From Beaufortia kweichowensis (lineage: Eukaryota > Chordata > Actinopteri > Cypriniformes > Gastromyzontidae): 64,000 nt of DNA. Positions 23,303-36,550 of this stretch are shown piece by piece. Below the pieces are notes generated by a model. It made no database searches and was not told the origin of the DNA. It worked only from the letters and a program-made list of their open reading frames with translations. The stretch spans positions 2,878,172 through 2,942,171 of the forward strand of contig CM032814.1 in assembly GCA_019155185.1 (NCBI GenBank). Reading direction: 5' to 3'. The number at the start of each line of letters is the position of its first letter. Position 1 is the stretch's first letter. A program made the translations under genes and the position numbers.

Positions 23303-25690
23303 CATTCAACAATTTTTCCAGCTTTGGCCACTGGGGGCAGATATTCTAAATGAACAAAACAGAAAGCAGATTTAAGCAGAGAGAGATTTTAACCTCCTGT
23401 TGCTAAATTAAAATGTGATCAGGCAGAATCAAACACCGTGAGTAAGTTCAGTATCAGTAGTGAGTCACGGGGAATCTCGGGCTTGCTGCTGTGGGAATAC
23501 ACATGTACTGATCATTTTCTAACCAAAGACTGATGGAAAGACTGACGTATCTAAAGGAATGAAATAAAGATAAGGTAATGATAAGATAAGATAAAGAATG
23601 GAAATAAAGTGGTTGGTCTTTATCTGCTAGCTCAGCAGATCACAGTGGTCGTCATCTCTCCCGTCATATGCTTTCAGGCTTGACTGAGCGCTCGGCAGAC
23701 CCCAGTGACCTGGTTAAATGTACCTGTGTACGGCCCCACATAAAACAACAGCCTGATTCTCTCTGAGGGCACATCTGACATCATGACATGACAAATGTGA
23801 CACTATATCTGCTCTAACCTGCTGTTTGCACCTGCATGCGAACAACTTTGCCCTTGCAGCATATAGGGCTAAAGAAGTGTATCATTGTATAATTTTTCTA
23901 TAGGAAGCGTTTTCCACATGACACATGGCCTGCTTGGTTATGAGCAGGATCTGGATATGCTATTAAAAGCTTAATGATTACTACTAAAATCCCATCATCC
24001 GATGTAATGAACCTATTATTTTATGTGGGGAGTTGTAAATAGGTGTGACTCCACATAGAAATCCATCACGGAGACCCGCCGAGCCACTCGCAGAAGGCAT
24101 ATCATATTTAATAAGCAAATCAATAACATTCATTATGGACAGATCATCACCATGAACAACAATATAACAGGATCACATTTCCAGAACCACAGCCCGCATT
24201 ACAGATAATGCAATTTACTACAGCGTCAAAGAGCAGAAGTCTGGAAATGAGAGATTTTACTAGAAACCACTTTCTGCTGATGACTAAGACTGTTTTTCTT
24301 CTTTGTATGAAGATTTTTGTAGCTCTTTGTTTTTTGCTTTATGTTGTGAGTGTTTAATTAATGGCACTCTATTGACTTGTGTTAATGAAACTCTCAGTAC
24401 TGTATTGTAGTTTCATTAGTCTATAGTCTATTAGCAATAGTCACAACAAGTGGATTTACACGCACGCAACACAGACTTTTTTTCTCTTCAAAAAAAAAAT
24501 CCTATTTCTGTCACAAGTTTAAAATGTTTGAAAATGAAAACGTTTTTATAAACGTAGTCAAAATGCTTTTCAAAATTACAGCTTGATTAGAAATGACAAA
24601 CAAAAGAAAACAAATCTGTCTTTGAGAGTTATTTACCTTGATATATTACGCTCAAGCACGGTCTTCACTGAAACTCTTGTAAGTACACTAGCTTTTAAAA
24701 ACACTTTCGTTTTTTTATTTGTTTAAAGCAAAATTGTTGGTTGTGGTGGTAATGATGTCACAACTGAGAGTGTATTTTGTGTATAAAACATATGTAAATA
24801 AAGTGCACAAATTAATAAATAGTGTTCATGTAACTGTCACAGGTCAAATAAAAATCATATTTTAATATGAAAAGTCTGTGTGTAGGACAAGGAAGTTTTT
24901 ACATTAAAGCCTTGAATGTAGCAAAAATAAATGAAGGCAAGTTGATATCATGTTCTATTTATTTTAGCAAATGAATATATCATGGTAAAGAAATACATTT
25001 ATAAATAAATCACCAAAATGCTTGAAAAGTGAGTGGCAACAAATCCATCTGTGGTCAGTAGGGGGCATATTTTACACATTTGCAAGACAACTTGCTGTTG
25101 CTTGTTACCGCATTAAATGCCTGTGTTGACTAATGAAAGTATTTCTAAATGGTCTGAATAAACCTACTTTGGTAAAGTTTTTTGTTATTATTGAGGTCTT
25201 GCTCCAGGTACCCAGAACCTTCCTAAAAATAACCAGCGCTCGCTCATAAACCATGTGTCCTCTTGACAGACGGATATTAAAACCATCCATGCTTTATGTA
25301 ATGGCACATTAAGCATCTCTCATCACCCACAATGAAAGGATCTCCACACGTACTCCTCCAGCTTATAATTAACATTAGAATTATTCGTCTACCCCTCATC
25401 AGGTTCCAGACAACCTGTGGTTAGTCTGTACACTTTGGTGAAGAGAAACCATGAAGGGTTCAATTACTCGTGAGTGCATTCTCTCTTCAGTCAGACTGGT
25501 AATGTGCTCCAAAACCAGGATGATTGGATTATTCTGCCTTACTAAATGTGCACAGATGCCTATCACTGTTTTTTCTTTTAATGGCAGGCTTAAGGACACG
25601 AGTGCATTCATGGATTATGCATTTGACAATCATGAACTTCAGAGAGATTAAAGTGGCGAGTTAATTTATACTTGGTGTTTGAGTTTTACA
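23303..25690. other. gene-free sequence
   Basis: About 23600-24240 is a repeat-poor, balanced-composition block and a candidate regulatory element. The rest is AT-rich. Overlapping frames on opposite strands at 25399-25651 are mutual shadows with no domain. Confidence 0.4.
25055..25066 (+). promoter_or_regulatory. CTCF-type motif
   Basis: TCAGTAGGGGGC matches 11 of 12 positions of CCASYAGRGGGC. Same strand as the motif at 11100. Binding is unproven. Confidence 0.3.
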
Positions 25691-25941
25691 TACAGTGAGA
25701 GTCCGAAAGTCTGAGACCACAAGAGAAAAAAGCTTCTAGATTACATTTATATAATTGAACTTTTTTTTAATGCTAACCTATTGAATCAAAGAATTTACTT
25801 GATTTTCATAGTATGTGGTTCCATTTGAATGGCATTCATTCACGTTGTTATGAGCTTTTGTGCAAAAAACATGCACATGATTTTACTAAAGAAGAAAAAT
25901 GGGAACAATTGCATAATTCTTGGACTTTTGGACCCCCTGTA
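25691..25941 (+). mobile_element. Tc1/mariner-type MITE
   Basis: Starts TACAGTGAGAGTCCGAAAGT and ends GGACTTTTGGACCCCCTGTA. The ends are inverted repeats (CAGTGRGGTCC-AAAGTC) flanked by TA, the target of Tc1/mariner elements. The 251-bp body has no transposase frame. A fragment of similar end sequence (GGTCTGAAAGTCTGAGATCAC) occurs near 36992-37012. Confidence 0.7.
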
Positions 25942-25984
25942 TGAATTATATTTTTATAATGAACTCTAGATTCTTCCCAAACTG

Positions 25985-26085
25985 TTAAAGGAGTTGTTCA
26001 CCTAAAAATTGACTTCCCATAGTAGGAATACAAATGACTATGGTCAAGTCAATGGGGTCTGTTTTTGGTTGAACCATTCCTTTAA
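25985..26085 (+). mobile_element. MITE of the 8107 family, internally deleted
   Basis: About 100 bp starting GTTAAAGGAGTTGTTCACCT and ending GGTTGAACCATTCCTTTAA, retaining the central GACTTCCCATAGTAGG and GTCAAGTCAATGG segments. It sits 44 bp after the Tc1-type MITE. Confidence 0.65.
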
Positions 26086-28539
26086 AGGATTTGATTTTAT
26101 AACAAAAGTAAACGTGCTGTTGTGCTGGCTATAATGTAATCAAATCTTTCACCAAATAACCAATTTAACATAAGTTTGAAACAGACCAAAACAATGCCTT
26201 TTGGGTGAATTTACTGCAAAAAATACTGTAGACTTGATTAACTGTATTTAGCAATCACCTTTTACAAAAACAGGCCCTGTAGAATACTTAATGTAAATGC
26301 CATTACGTATTACACAGGAAATCAACAACATTAAGGGCTGGAGTTTCAGGTGACCCGGTTGCTCACTCTCCCATCACGAGCTTCTGGGGTCCAGCCATCT
26401 GTCAGTCTAACCAGAGATAGATTCAGAGAGTGAGTCTGTTCTGCTTGGATGAATTCTCTGTAAAGCAATATTTCACATGATGCAACTAAAATAAAATCAA
26501 GCGTCCACCTGGGATTTAACCTACATGAGTATAAGACACTATGTTTGTTAATCTTTCCCCGTCCTCCACTTACTAGAAGAGAAAACTAAATTATAGTGCT
26601 CGCTGCTCTTTGTTTTTGATCAAAGTTGTTCATTTTTTTACTTTTGTATCTGATGTTTAAACTAAAGTTATATGGGGAGAATAAACAAAGAGCAGCGTTG
26701 TTTGAGATGTCGAGAATTGTTCTGAAACTCATAGGACTCGAGTCCTGTGTGAGAATGTTGAGGATTTAATTTAAGCATTAACATTTTCATTTGTTTGATG
26801 TTTCAGGATTTTTATTTCACAGATATTACAGTGGCTCAGTTAATGTGACATAACACACAAATGTTTTTGTTTTTTTGTTCGTTTTTTATTCTAAAGATCA
26901 TCCATATGCAGTGTTAGTGTAATCAACACCCGCCTCAGCATATTTCTACAGCAGCTTGTCTCCCCCACACATTTGACTCAGTAAAAACTCTGAAAAGCAA
27001 ATAAACAAACAAGAAACAAAAATGAAACGGAGCAGAAGTGGTAGTGTAGCGCTGAAGCGCTGTTTCCAGATGGCGAGTGCCACGGACTGAACTGTGGAGT
27101 GACTGTGGCATCATTAGATGTTTATGAGTGCATATAGCAGCTCATTTGTTTCTATTTTTGACTGAGTGCAATGAGGCTGAGGAAAATCAAATCAGTGTGA
27201 TAATGGTGCTCATTATGCACAAACTTCAGCTGGGAATGCATTGTTGAGGTGGTGCCCTAAAAACAGGGTCCGTGCTGATATGAATGACAGATTAATTTGT
27301 ATTGCAGGGATGCGTGTCTTTACATTCAACATAAACTGTCAGCATAGTTTATTCGGTGTTTGAATATCACCAAGAATATATGTGTCCTGAAAAAGTATTT
27401 GGAAAGTACTTTAACGATGCCAACCAAGCTGATGGCTTAATTGAATCTTCAGGTCATGGGTTTGAACCTGCTAGACTGACAACACTGTACACTGTATATC
27501 AGTAACAGTTTTGAAAACAATTGTGTTGTTTTATATCCACTTTATTCGGACAGGATTTGAATAAGAGAAGATGAAGCGTGTGTCTGTGATAGCTGTTTAA
27601 TGGTACATGTTTGTGTATGACGTCCATATTTAATGTGATGAACTACATCGATGGTTACTCGGCTAGGACACCTGTGTGTGCTTCATACAGTACATCAGAT
27701 CCAGTTTATAAGATTATTACAGAAGTCATTTCAAAAATGTAATTGTGACATTTGTAATTGTAAAGTGGAAAAGTGCTGGAAGTCACTGTAAATGTACACT
27801 GCAAAAATCATTTCAAGCTTATTTATTTGGCTATTTGGCAACGGGGAAAGAAAAATAAGCTTGTTTTCCCATTTCCTCTTTCACTGGCAGCTTTTCTTGT
27901 CACAAATTTTGTTTGATATTTTCCTGAAAACAAGATTTATTATCTGTCTTTTTGCTTCTGAAGTTAATGGTTACAGTAGATATTCTTTACTAAAAAACAA
28001 GACAGAAATACTAAGCTTGAAATGTATTTTTTGCTGTCCTCTTTCCCCAGAGTTTGCTCATTAAGAAATCTCTGGCTCTTCAGCGAGGAGTGGGTGAGAC
28101 CTGGACTATGAATCACCAGAGAACTCAAACCATGCAGTGATTTTCAGACGCCAACCAAAATACCACAGCATCTGTTTCTCTCTGCTGACATTTACATACA
28201 GCTATTAGTCAGCCATAGGGGTGTATGTGTCCACAGTGCCATTGATTTCCTTATACATTTATTTATTTTCTCTTATTACTGAGTGGTCAGATCTGTTAAA
28301 AAAACATGAAAGCACGTCCTACTAAACAACTTGTGATGTGAAAAATGATTTAAGGTCGACATGACTTTGTTCACAGCATAGAAGAAAACATGTCCATAGG
28401 ACAGCTGGATTTTTGATCGTTTTTTTTGTTTTTTGTCAAACCCTGACCTCTTCGAGCTCAAATTGTTTCTTCAAAACATTTTCTGCATCTGAAATGATTT
28501 TCTTTTCTTAATGACATAAACAACTTTTACTTTAGTGCT
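26086..28539. other. gene-free sequence
   Basis: No gene recognised. A tRNA-like T-arm/B-box, GGTCATGGGTTTGAACCTG (27452-27470), marks a decayed SINE head at about 27420-27490. The block 27000-27330 has balanced composition. Confidence 0.4.
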
Positions 28540-29006
28540 TAAAGGGGTCAAATGATGGTTCTAAAAAGAACAATATTATGTTTATTTTGTTTAATGCAGT
28601 GTGTTTATTGTGTAAAAGTCATTATTCTACACATACTGTAGATTATTGTTGCTCCTCTCTGCCCCGTCTTTCTGAAACAAGTCGAAGCTCATTATTCTAA
28701 AAAGCGCGGTGTGCTCTGATTACCACATTTGAGAAACACAGCGTCTTCACAACATGGCAACAATACAACAGCAAGAATAAAGGTACGCCTTCTTTCTTTG
28801 CGGTTAGGAAACTTTACCACCACATTTCTTGTGTTTGAACGAGCCGTTTTAGGAAGGTGTGGCTGAGCTTTAACATCTACAAAAAATATCTCTTTGTGTT
28901 TAAGACTTTGAGCTTTTTAACTCTGCAGATCTTAAACATGCACAAACAGCTACATAACACATTAAAGAGAGAGGAAAACAAGAAATCACATCATATGACC
29001 CCTTTA
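28540..29006 (+). mobile_element. MITE with TAAAGGGGTCA ends
   Basis: Left end TAAAGGGGTCAAATGATGG and right end CATCATATGACCCCTTTA are inverted repeats. The 467-bp body has short frames only. Flanking 8-mers do not match, so the target duplication has decayed or is shorter. The superfamily cannot be assigned by eye. Confidence 0.7.
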
Positions 29007-32000
29007 ACATTTCACTTAATGTTTCTTTAACATTTTTCTACCCCTCCAACCATCTCATCCTGTACTGTACTGTACATAACACCCATAACACACAATTTTT
29101 TGATCAAATCAATTCTTATTTTCTAAAATCTGCCTACATTTAGTTTTTCATAAAATATGCCAGATTAAGGTAAAATGGGTTGTGAACGCTGTTTTGTGTT
29201 CACTGAAAAACCTGGTAAAATAACCTGATGCAGCCAAAATGGTGGACGGGTGGGAATGGGCGGAACAAAGTAAAGTTAAATTCAATTTGGTGTGTTGCCA
29301 ATAAAAATGGAGATGGAAAGCAATGAGTGCAACATTAATCTCTCCGATCTCTTCAATATCATCTGGGATGATTTGAGGAGAATTTGTATTCTGCCTGGTT
29401 TGGTAACCTCTTGAAATTGTGCTGTTCTACCTCGTGGAGCATAGAGTGAATAGTATTATATTTCACGCCGTTTCAAACCATTAACTCGTCTGAGGCTTCG
29501 CTCTTTCCAATTTCAAACAGGCTGCTATTGGGAAAATACTGTATGAAGAGTAGAAAAAGAATGGTTTGGTCCTTTTAAACAATTATCATATTTTATATGG
29601 TCAAGAGAAAGCGTAGCAATGCTCTGGCAACCACCCAGCAACGTCACAGTTTTCTTAGAGACACACCCCTTGCGTTTTCTTGTGAAATGTAAAAAATCTG
29701 CTTTGATAGCATCATCTGTCACGTGCAAACATTTCCCAAGGTCAGTGAGTACAGAAGGCTATATTTCAGCTAATCAGCTAATTAGAACTTCAATGATCAT
29801 CAGAGGAAAGTAATGGAGTATAGAAAATGCCTACGTCAGAACACATTAGGGCCAGCAAGGACAGTTTTCCCAAACCATTGAGCCATTAGAGACCACTAAA
29901 AAGATACATTTTAATGAGTAACCAATTAGAGGCTCAAAAAGAACCCTAAAGAGTAAATTAGACTATAATTATTATAATGTTTTGTGAAAAAAAATGTTTC
30001 AGCACCTTTAATTATAAGGTTAAACAAACTGTTTACTTCATAATGAAGCGTCTTGTGCAGTAAGGATGCAGAGATAAAATCAGAAAGCTCTTTTACATCT
30101 TTAAATATATGCTGAATAAATGTTTGCAAATGGCTTACTGTACAAGAAAAGAGGGGCATATTGATTGGGTGTCTAATTAAAAATGTAAAGAAAAATGCAC
30201 CTGTTTAAACCTTTAAATAGATGTTCACTGTTTATATGTGTGTCTATATAGAGAAAGAAGTTGCTAGATTTAAATAATCTTTATGTGAAAATAAACTACT
30301 CTACATGCACATTATGTTCATTTGAAACATATTCAAGATGAGACAAATAATCCTTATTTAGGACATTTCTAAAAAAGGTATGGGCATTAATGGGTTAATG
30401 GTTTTTTTGGACGCTGGTGTGTTTAACATAAATACTGGTCTTTATTTAAAAACAACACCACACATTAATAAAACAGCCACCAGAATGCTATTTTTCTGTA
30501 GCTCAAGCATGTCAAATTGTTTCTTTTAACAGGAAATTGTTTTTACGGTGCCATAATTACCTTCCTATTGCACATTCTCCGCTCGCACGAACCGCACATC
30601 ATCTCCGTCTTTTTATTATCTAATTTATGCATCTAGCAAATGTACAAGTCAATTTTTTCCTCGTCTTGTGAATAGCTTTCATTAACCTTCAGTACAGTAA
30701 AGGTTTGATTGCAATATAGCGTTTCTCTTCAAAGAGTTGTTTTACTTTTCATTTTTCCAATCGCACACTTCAAATAAATCATTAAATGCTATTTCACTTC
30801 AAAAGCGCAGTTTACATATGCTAATAGGGCACTTAATCTAAAAAGCCACACAGGGAAATGCATCCCACTGATTTGATTGGTCTGAGATATTGAGTGGCAT
30901 TTGAAGAATACAGATATGTGATGTTATTTCCCACAATGAACGCATACTGATGACTGAAACGCCACAAACATGACCATTAAATACTGTCCATGTCTGTTTT
31001 AGCCTGATGCAGTGCCACGGTTGTGGGTTCAAGCCCAGGGAATGCATATATAGTGATAAAATACACTTTGAATACACAGGTTTAGATAAAAGTGTCAATC
31101 ATGGCCTTTAGGATTAGGGAATTAAAGGTAAAAACTTGTTTTGCTTAGAGAAAGATGAGTGAGAAACTTTGGTACCGCAAGAAATCAAAGAGATTTGGGT
31201 GGATTGGGGGAAAAACAGGAGGTTCACATTAACAGCTCATTTTGTGAGCGGTGATTAAACTTAATAATCAGTCTGACACATGGACCTTTGCTTTAATGAT
31301 TCACATTTTAAACCGTGTTAAGATGCTGATTTGGGAGTGGGGTCACCACCTCTTAGCTTGTGAAACCTTGTTTGAAGTGTTTACGTTTCAGTTTGTTTAT
31401 CAGAGAAAATAACAGAATTATTGCAATATCCCTCTCCTTTTTTAAGAGATGTTCAAAAGTCTAGGGTCACTCTGTCATTCTTTATTTATAATAAAGATTC
31501 AGAATAAATTAAAACTGTTATATTTTTAGCATCTTCAAAGTAGTACCCTTTGGTTCTCCAGATTGTAAAGTGCATTTCTGATGTCATGTCAAATATTGAT
31601 CCACCTCACTTTCTGCGGCTGCCATGTGACAGTAAGTGATAGTTAGACGAAAACAAGAGAAAGCCACAAAAAGCCTTTGACAGAGGATGTATTCTGACAT
31701 GAGGGGGCAGTTAGTACACATCGCTGCTGATGATTGAAGAATGGCACACAAAAGGCGACAGATGCTAATGACAAAGTTTTGATACACTTATCACGTACAA
31801 TCGCTTAATTACTTTGTAATATAAGGTCTTGATTAGGACAGCAGCAACTGAAATATAGAAGCCATTTTGTCTTATCATTAGCGGGATTTCCGTCTAATTA
31901 TAATTTGTAATTAATGCAAGGACAATCTGATTTGCTCTGATTATGTGAGTGATTACACATTTCAGATCTGCATACTCAGAGAGAAGCTTTAAATACTGCA

Positions 32001-32227
32001 AATGCAAGAACTAATAATAACAATACTAGCAATGTCAGTTTGAGGGAGTTCAAATAAAGGCATAATTCAAATGAAAATAAAAATAATGGTGCAAAGTTTT
32101 TTATATTAATCATTTTGCAGATCAAAAGTTTTTGCAAAAGTTTTTGTTTAAAAAGTATGCATTCTTAAGCAGAATCACATTTATAGCTGAACTTTCATTA
32201 TAAATATTTTTGTTAAGAAAAAGCAAG
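29007..32227. other. gene-free sequence with one SINE
   Basis: No gene recognised. GGCAACCACCCAGCAAC near 29626 resembles the GTTGCTAGG-type repeat at 32228-32345. Mostly AT-rich sequence; the SINE at 31005-31100 is listed separately. Confidence 0.4.
31005..31100 (+). repeat. tRNA-derived SINE, partial
   Basis: GGTTGTGGGTTCAAGCCCAG (B box at 31025-31035) is followed by GGGAATGCATATATAGTGA and a degenerate TTTAGATAAAAGTGTC 3' landmark. This is the same SINE type as at 10189-10300, here retaining its 3' landmark but with a poor A-box region. Confidence 0.65.
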
Positions 32228-32345
32228 TGGCGCATGCAAAACCCAAATGCCCGGTTGTTGCCATGGTGTGTTGCTGGGGTAATCTGAGTGGTTACTAGGG
32301 TGTTTGGGGAGGTTACTAGGGCATTTCTAGGGTGTTTAGGGTTGA
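32228..32345 (+). repeat. degenerate GGTTACTAGGGTGTTT minisatellite
   Basis: Four to five imperfect units of the form GTTACTAGGGTGTTTGGGG / GCATTTCTAGGGTGTTTAGG. Related GTTGCTAGG-type tandem repeats are common in fish genomes. Confidence 0.55.
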
Positions 32346-32479
32346 TGACCATTCGAGTGATACATGCTGTACCAAAAAAGTATGGATAACTAATATTTAT
32401 AACTGATAACTGTCAAAACACAAAAGCATCATACAATGTCTGTGTAAACCCAACTAAAGTCATTTGTGATTGACTGTTT

Positions 32480-32800
32480 TTTACATAAAATCATTCTGTT
32501 AAAATATAACCTGGATATCTTTAATATTGAGTAAGATCAAAGATTGAAATTAGAAAGCCTGCGTTCAGTATTTTTGTGCAAAATAATCAAACATAGTGCT
32601 GATAAAATCATTAAATTCAATATTTAAAACTTATTCAATTCAGTATGTAAAATCATTTATTTATTATTATAAAAAGTGTAAGTACTGTATCTTGAAATCC
32701 ATCATATTATTGTCACACATGCTTATGGCTATGACTATTGCTTCTCATAATTAGGCTAGATTTTAAGACTTCAGCCTGGATTTCACAGACAAGGTCACAA
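32480..32800 (-). mobile_element. MITE family B, copy 3, reverse orientation, partial
   Basis: The right end AAGACTTCAGCCTGGATTTC (ACAGACAAGGTCACA follows, 32767-32800) is the inverse of copy 1's left end. The left end is not recognisable and the body is diverged. Confidence 0.5.
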
Positions 32801-34479
32801 AAGTCAAATAAAAGCTTCTGCCTAATGTGTCAGGGTTTTGTTGGTGGGTAAATGCTTACTGGCCCAACCCCTTATCTCCAGTGATATTCAGATGTCTAGA
32901 CAAGGCTCTGTTCCATGGATGTTAATGAGGTTTTTAGAAAAGTAATATTACATGTCATTTACAGCTGGAATATTCAGGGCCAGTGGTGATTTCTGAATCC
33001 ACCGGCAAGTCATGTCCGCTTTTTTTAATGATCCAGAAACACAATGAAGTATGTCACAATCAGCTGACCTTGACTTGTTTTAAGTTTATCATATGCACTT
33101 CTAAACAATCCAATGGATAAAGCAAAGCATTCAAAATTGATACGGCACTAAAGAATAGCCATGTTTTTGGTGAACCTGGACTGTTTGGTGCTCGTCTCTC
33201 AGCTGTAATCGCACATGTCAGTGTACAACATTGATGACGGCCGTTCACAGCACTTGAGATGTTGATTAGAGATTCTCGCGTGCCTTCGCCTCTGATTTAA
33301 TGTTACTTTAGTTGAAGAATGAAGATAATTTTCTCTAATGCCACATGTTAAGATAATTGCACTGTAATTGCCTTATCAAGGTGTCATAGAGGAGAGCAAT
33401 GTAAAAAATAGAAACTGCCAGGGGTTCTGCCAAAGATCAGCCGGCACAGTGGTGGTTCGGTGACTGTCGTCAGTGATATTCGGTTGTGGGTTTTAGTGAA
33501 CGTGAATGGGGGAAATGAGAGTGACGTTGTTTTACTTGTCTGTAAAATAACAAAAATGTAAAAGCTTTTTCACTAGCATAAGTTAAAATGACAGTCTTCT
33601 TTATAAGCATTAGTAATGTTTGATTAGGCTAAACATATTTGTTTATGAATGCATGTATACTTACATCTTTAGTGTATTTTGTTGAGATTCTGACATGAGA
33701 GTCATAAAATGGAGCTGGGATTTTAATGCATTATTGATTCATTTTAATTTGAAACTATAAATTTCATGCTATAAATGACTGTAGTGAGAGAAATCATTCG
33801 ATATGCTCGGCTCATATTTGGGGCATAGTGAGAGGTTTGGTTTCCTACAGCGCTAAATATTGAATAAGATTTATTGTATGTTTAAAATCACTGAAAGAAA
33901 AAACAACCTGTGTTCTCTACATTACTGTGATACGCATGAAAATGTAAATTGTTCCATGTCCATATCATGCTATAAAAGATAAAGGTAAATTATTCAACTA
34001 AACCATGTTAAACATCACATGACACACATGGTTCTGTGGTAAACAGGCTGGGGGTGTGCGGTAATGACATTGCACACCCACAGTGCTCTGATTAATAAGT
34101 GATCTGGCACAAAGAGGCCTGATTGCTACACTATTTCTCACTGAGAAGGACAAAAGATGTAAAAAAGAGAAAAGGTTGACTTGAGATGCAACTTGCATGC
34201 AATGCTGAATGTAATGTTTATGGGTATGGGTCAGATTATATACAGTATAGTTAATAATACATTCATATTTACATAGTAATAGCATAAGGCCACCATTTGA
34301 TTTGATTGAAATTAATATTTCTAACCCAAAATATGGTTGAAAAGACACATTTCGTAATGAGTGCAGTGGGTGGATTACGGGAATAAAAACACTGAATTGT
34401 TTCCGCCCATCTGAGGTTAAACAGGCTCGCGTGGTATCTCAATCACTGTTTGTTTTTAAGATGTGCTGTCAGTTTAATC
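32801..34479. other. gene-free sequence
   Basis: No gene or clear repeat. The 116-codon minus frame at 33998-34348 has no domain, splice context or compositional bias expected of coding DNA. Confidence 0.4.
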
Positions 34480-35340
34480 GCAGCTAGAGATGAGGATCTA
34501 ACAGGACGTTCGCGGTGAGCGATGTCGCAGGTCTGCTTCCGTTGGCGCCAAAACAAAGACGCATTTGACTTGTCGATTCGCACCTCTTGAAGGCGTCTGT
34601 GCACCTCGATCACCCTCTATCATAAATAACCACCTCTTAATGGAGTAATTTACACACTACCCCCATCGACAGAACTTTTATCCTTCGGCAAATGTCAGGC
34701 ATTTACCGAATCGATGGCGTGAGTTATGAAAAGAGACGGAAAGCCTCGTCTCCCCTCTCTTCTCGATAACAAAAGAGAAAGCACATTAAAAACCAGCATT
34801 GATGGGTTGTTGAGAGTTGCAGCCAACGATCTCTCGCCGCACAAGTTAAAATTAAAAGGCTGTTAGGGGGAAAATTGTTTTCTCTGGTCATCAGTCACTT
34901 CCTGAAAGGCCTTTTACGGAGTGATTAATTAAAGGCTAGAGGAGCGTTGGAGAGGGGGCGGAGCGGTTTGATCAAATATCCGGTTAGTTAGAACCCCCTT
35001 CTGCGTGGTGAGTTAATGCTCCTCCACGTCCCTTGACTAAGTGTTATTACTGCACTTCATAATTTCGTCTTGGAAATGGCCACAAGAGGATCTTCCTTGT
35101 AGTAATTGAGTATTGATTTGAAAATAAACAGCAGCTCAGCTCCCACCCGACTGACAGGCCATCTCTCGGATGCGATCGACAATAAATGGGCCCCGGGTTC
35201 ATAGGAAAGTTATGGATCACGCTGATACAGTGAAGCGCAGTGTCCTGCTGCAATCTTTCCTCCGATATATATCGGATTTTAGATAAGCCATTTATGAAGC
35301 TTGTCATCTAAAACCTATCATTAGACCCAGATGAAATCAG
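34480..35340. promoter_or_regulatory. candidate conserved non-coding element cluster
   Basis: About 860 bp of repeat-free sequence with balanced base composition and scattered CpG, in sharp contrast to the AT-rich DNA and MITEs on both sides. It includes homeodomain-like cores (GTGATTAATTAAAGG near 34921-34935), a GC box (GGGGGCGGAGC near 34955) and a perfect 16-bp palindrome at 35261-35276. No open frame has coding character. It is a candidate enhancer cluster by composition only, with no alignment behind it. Confidence 0.35.
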
Positions 35341-35679
35341 ATGACATATTTTTCACATTTTCTGGGATTTTGGGGGGTAAATCTAAGAAAGTGTTTTAAA
35401 CATGAAACTTTTCAGGAACGGATACATTCTGGCAGCTTACATTAATCAAACTAGCACAAATATTAAATAAATAGGCATGTAAGGGCCATAGAAATCGTTA
35501 ATGTTAGTGATAGAATTTAATGTAAAAAGTGAAAGTTTTATATTTTTTGTCAGACGCCGTCATAACTTGAATAGTTTTTATCATCTAATTTCTTTTAAGT
35601 TAAATTTGATTTAACTTGAGTAGTTTTTTCATTTAATTTCCTTTAGATAAAGAAAATGTGGCTTGTTATTATTTTTAAA

Positions 35680-35976
35680 ACTTTACAATAACGTATAACA
35701 TGTATTAGGTAACATGAACTAACAATGAATAATATTTTATATTTATTGATCTTAATTTGTGTTACTTTATAACAAACTAAAATAAACAATTATATTGGCA
35801 TTATTAAATAACACAACAAAAATGAATAATTATTTGATAATAAAAGAACAAACAATGAATAAATAACACAACAAAAATGAATAAATGCTGAAAAATGATA
35901 TTGCTCATTGTTATACTGTAGGTTACTATATGTTATGCTAATGTTAACAAATACAACCTTATTATGAAGTGTTACC
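35680..35976 (+). mobile_element. MITE with ACTTTACAATAA / TTATGAAGTGTTACC ends
   Basis: The left end AACTTTACAATAACG and right end CCTTATTATGAAGTGTTACC are imperfect inverted repeats. The body is rich in ATGAACTAACAATGAAT and TTAACAAATACAAC motifs, the signature of an abundant fish MITE made of repeated TTAACTAATGTTAA-like blocks. The left end has lost the GGTAAC tip. Confidence 0.7.
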
Positions 35977-36550
35977 TTTTCAAGTAATATGTTTGGCTCT
36001 AATGAAGCCTGAATGTTGATTAAAAAATCAGAAACTTTTGCTCTACATTAGTAATCACCCAAGATTTGGTCGCTGATTAAGACAATTACACACAAGCAAG
36101 AGTCTGGCTAACTGAGGGAGGTTGATCGGAGCTGGAGCGCTAATGCCGTTCTCACTGTTAACCTTTGAGTAATCACTGTTGAACTAGCACGAGCAGCGCT
36201 CGCATTACCACATGCCCACGCTCGCCATTAGCGCCGGACAAATGTGCTATTCATTTTCATTAGTGCCAGCTTCACTTCTGATTCCCAGCAGCAGCTTTGC
36301 CGAGTGGGTGGCTGAGGAGCGGAGGAGAGGAGAGAAATACTCCCTCCCGTGACCTCTGGAGCGCTTGGTCTGGAAAAAAGTCCCTAAAAAGAATGTGATA
36401 TTTTTGTTTTCATCTGTTGTGCCGCTAATTATGTCTGTTATGTCTTATGGCTGTTTGTTAAGAGGGCAGGAGGAATCGGTCTGTGTATTTCACACTCTTG
36501 CTTGGACTTTGTCTTGGAAGACGAGTTGAATTATATAGTGATGTGTGGTC
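35977..36550. other. candidate regulatory block, no gene
   Basis: About 36060-36380 is balanced, CpG-containing, repeat-free sequence (for example GCATTACCACATGCCCACGC). No coding frame. Confidence 0.35.

Noticed and set aside
23325..23340. CTCF-like TGGCCACTGGGGGCAG
   Set aside because: One base is missing between the CCAC part and the G run relative to the CTCF core, so the spacing is wrong.
33998..34348. 116-codon minus-strand frame, longest in the window
   Set aside because: No domain, signal peptide, splice context or coding-type composition; a length reached by chance in 64 kb.
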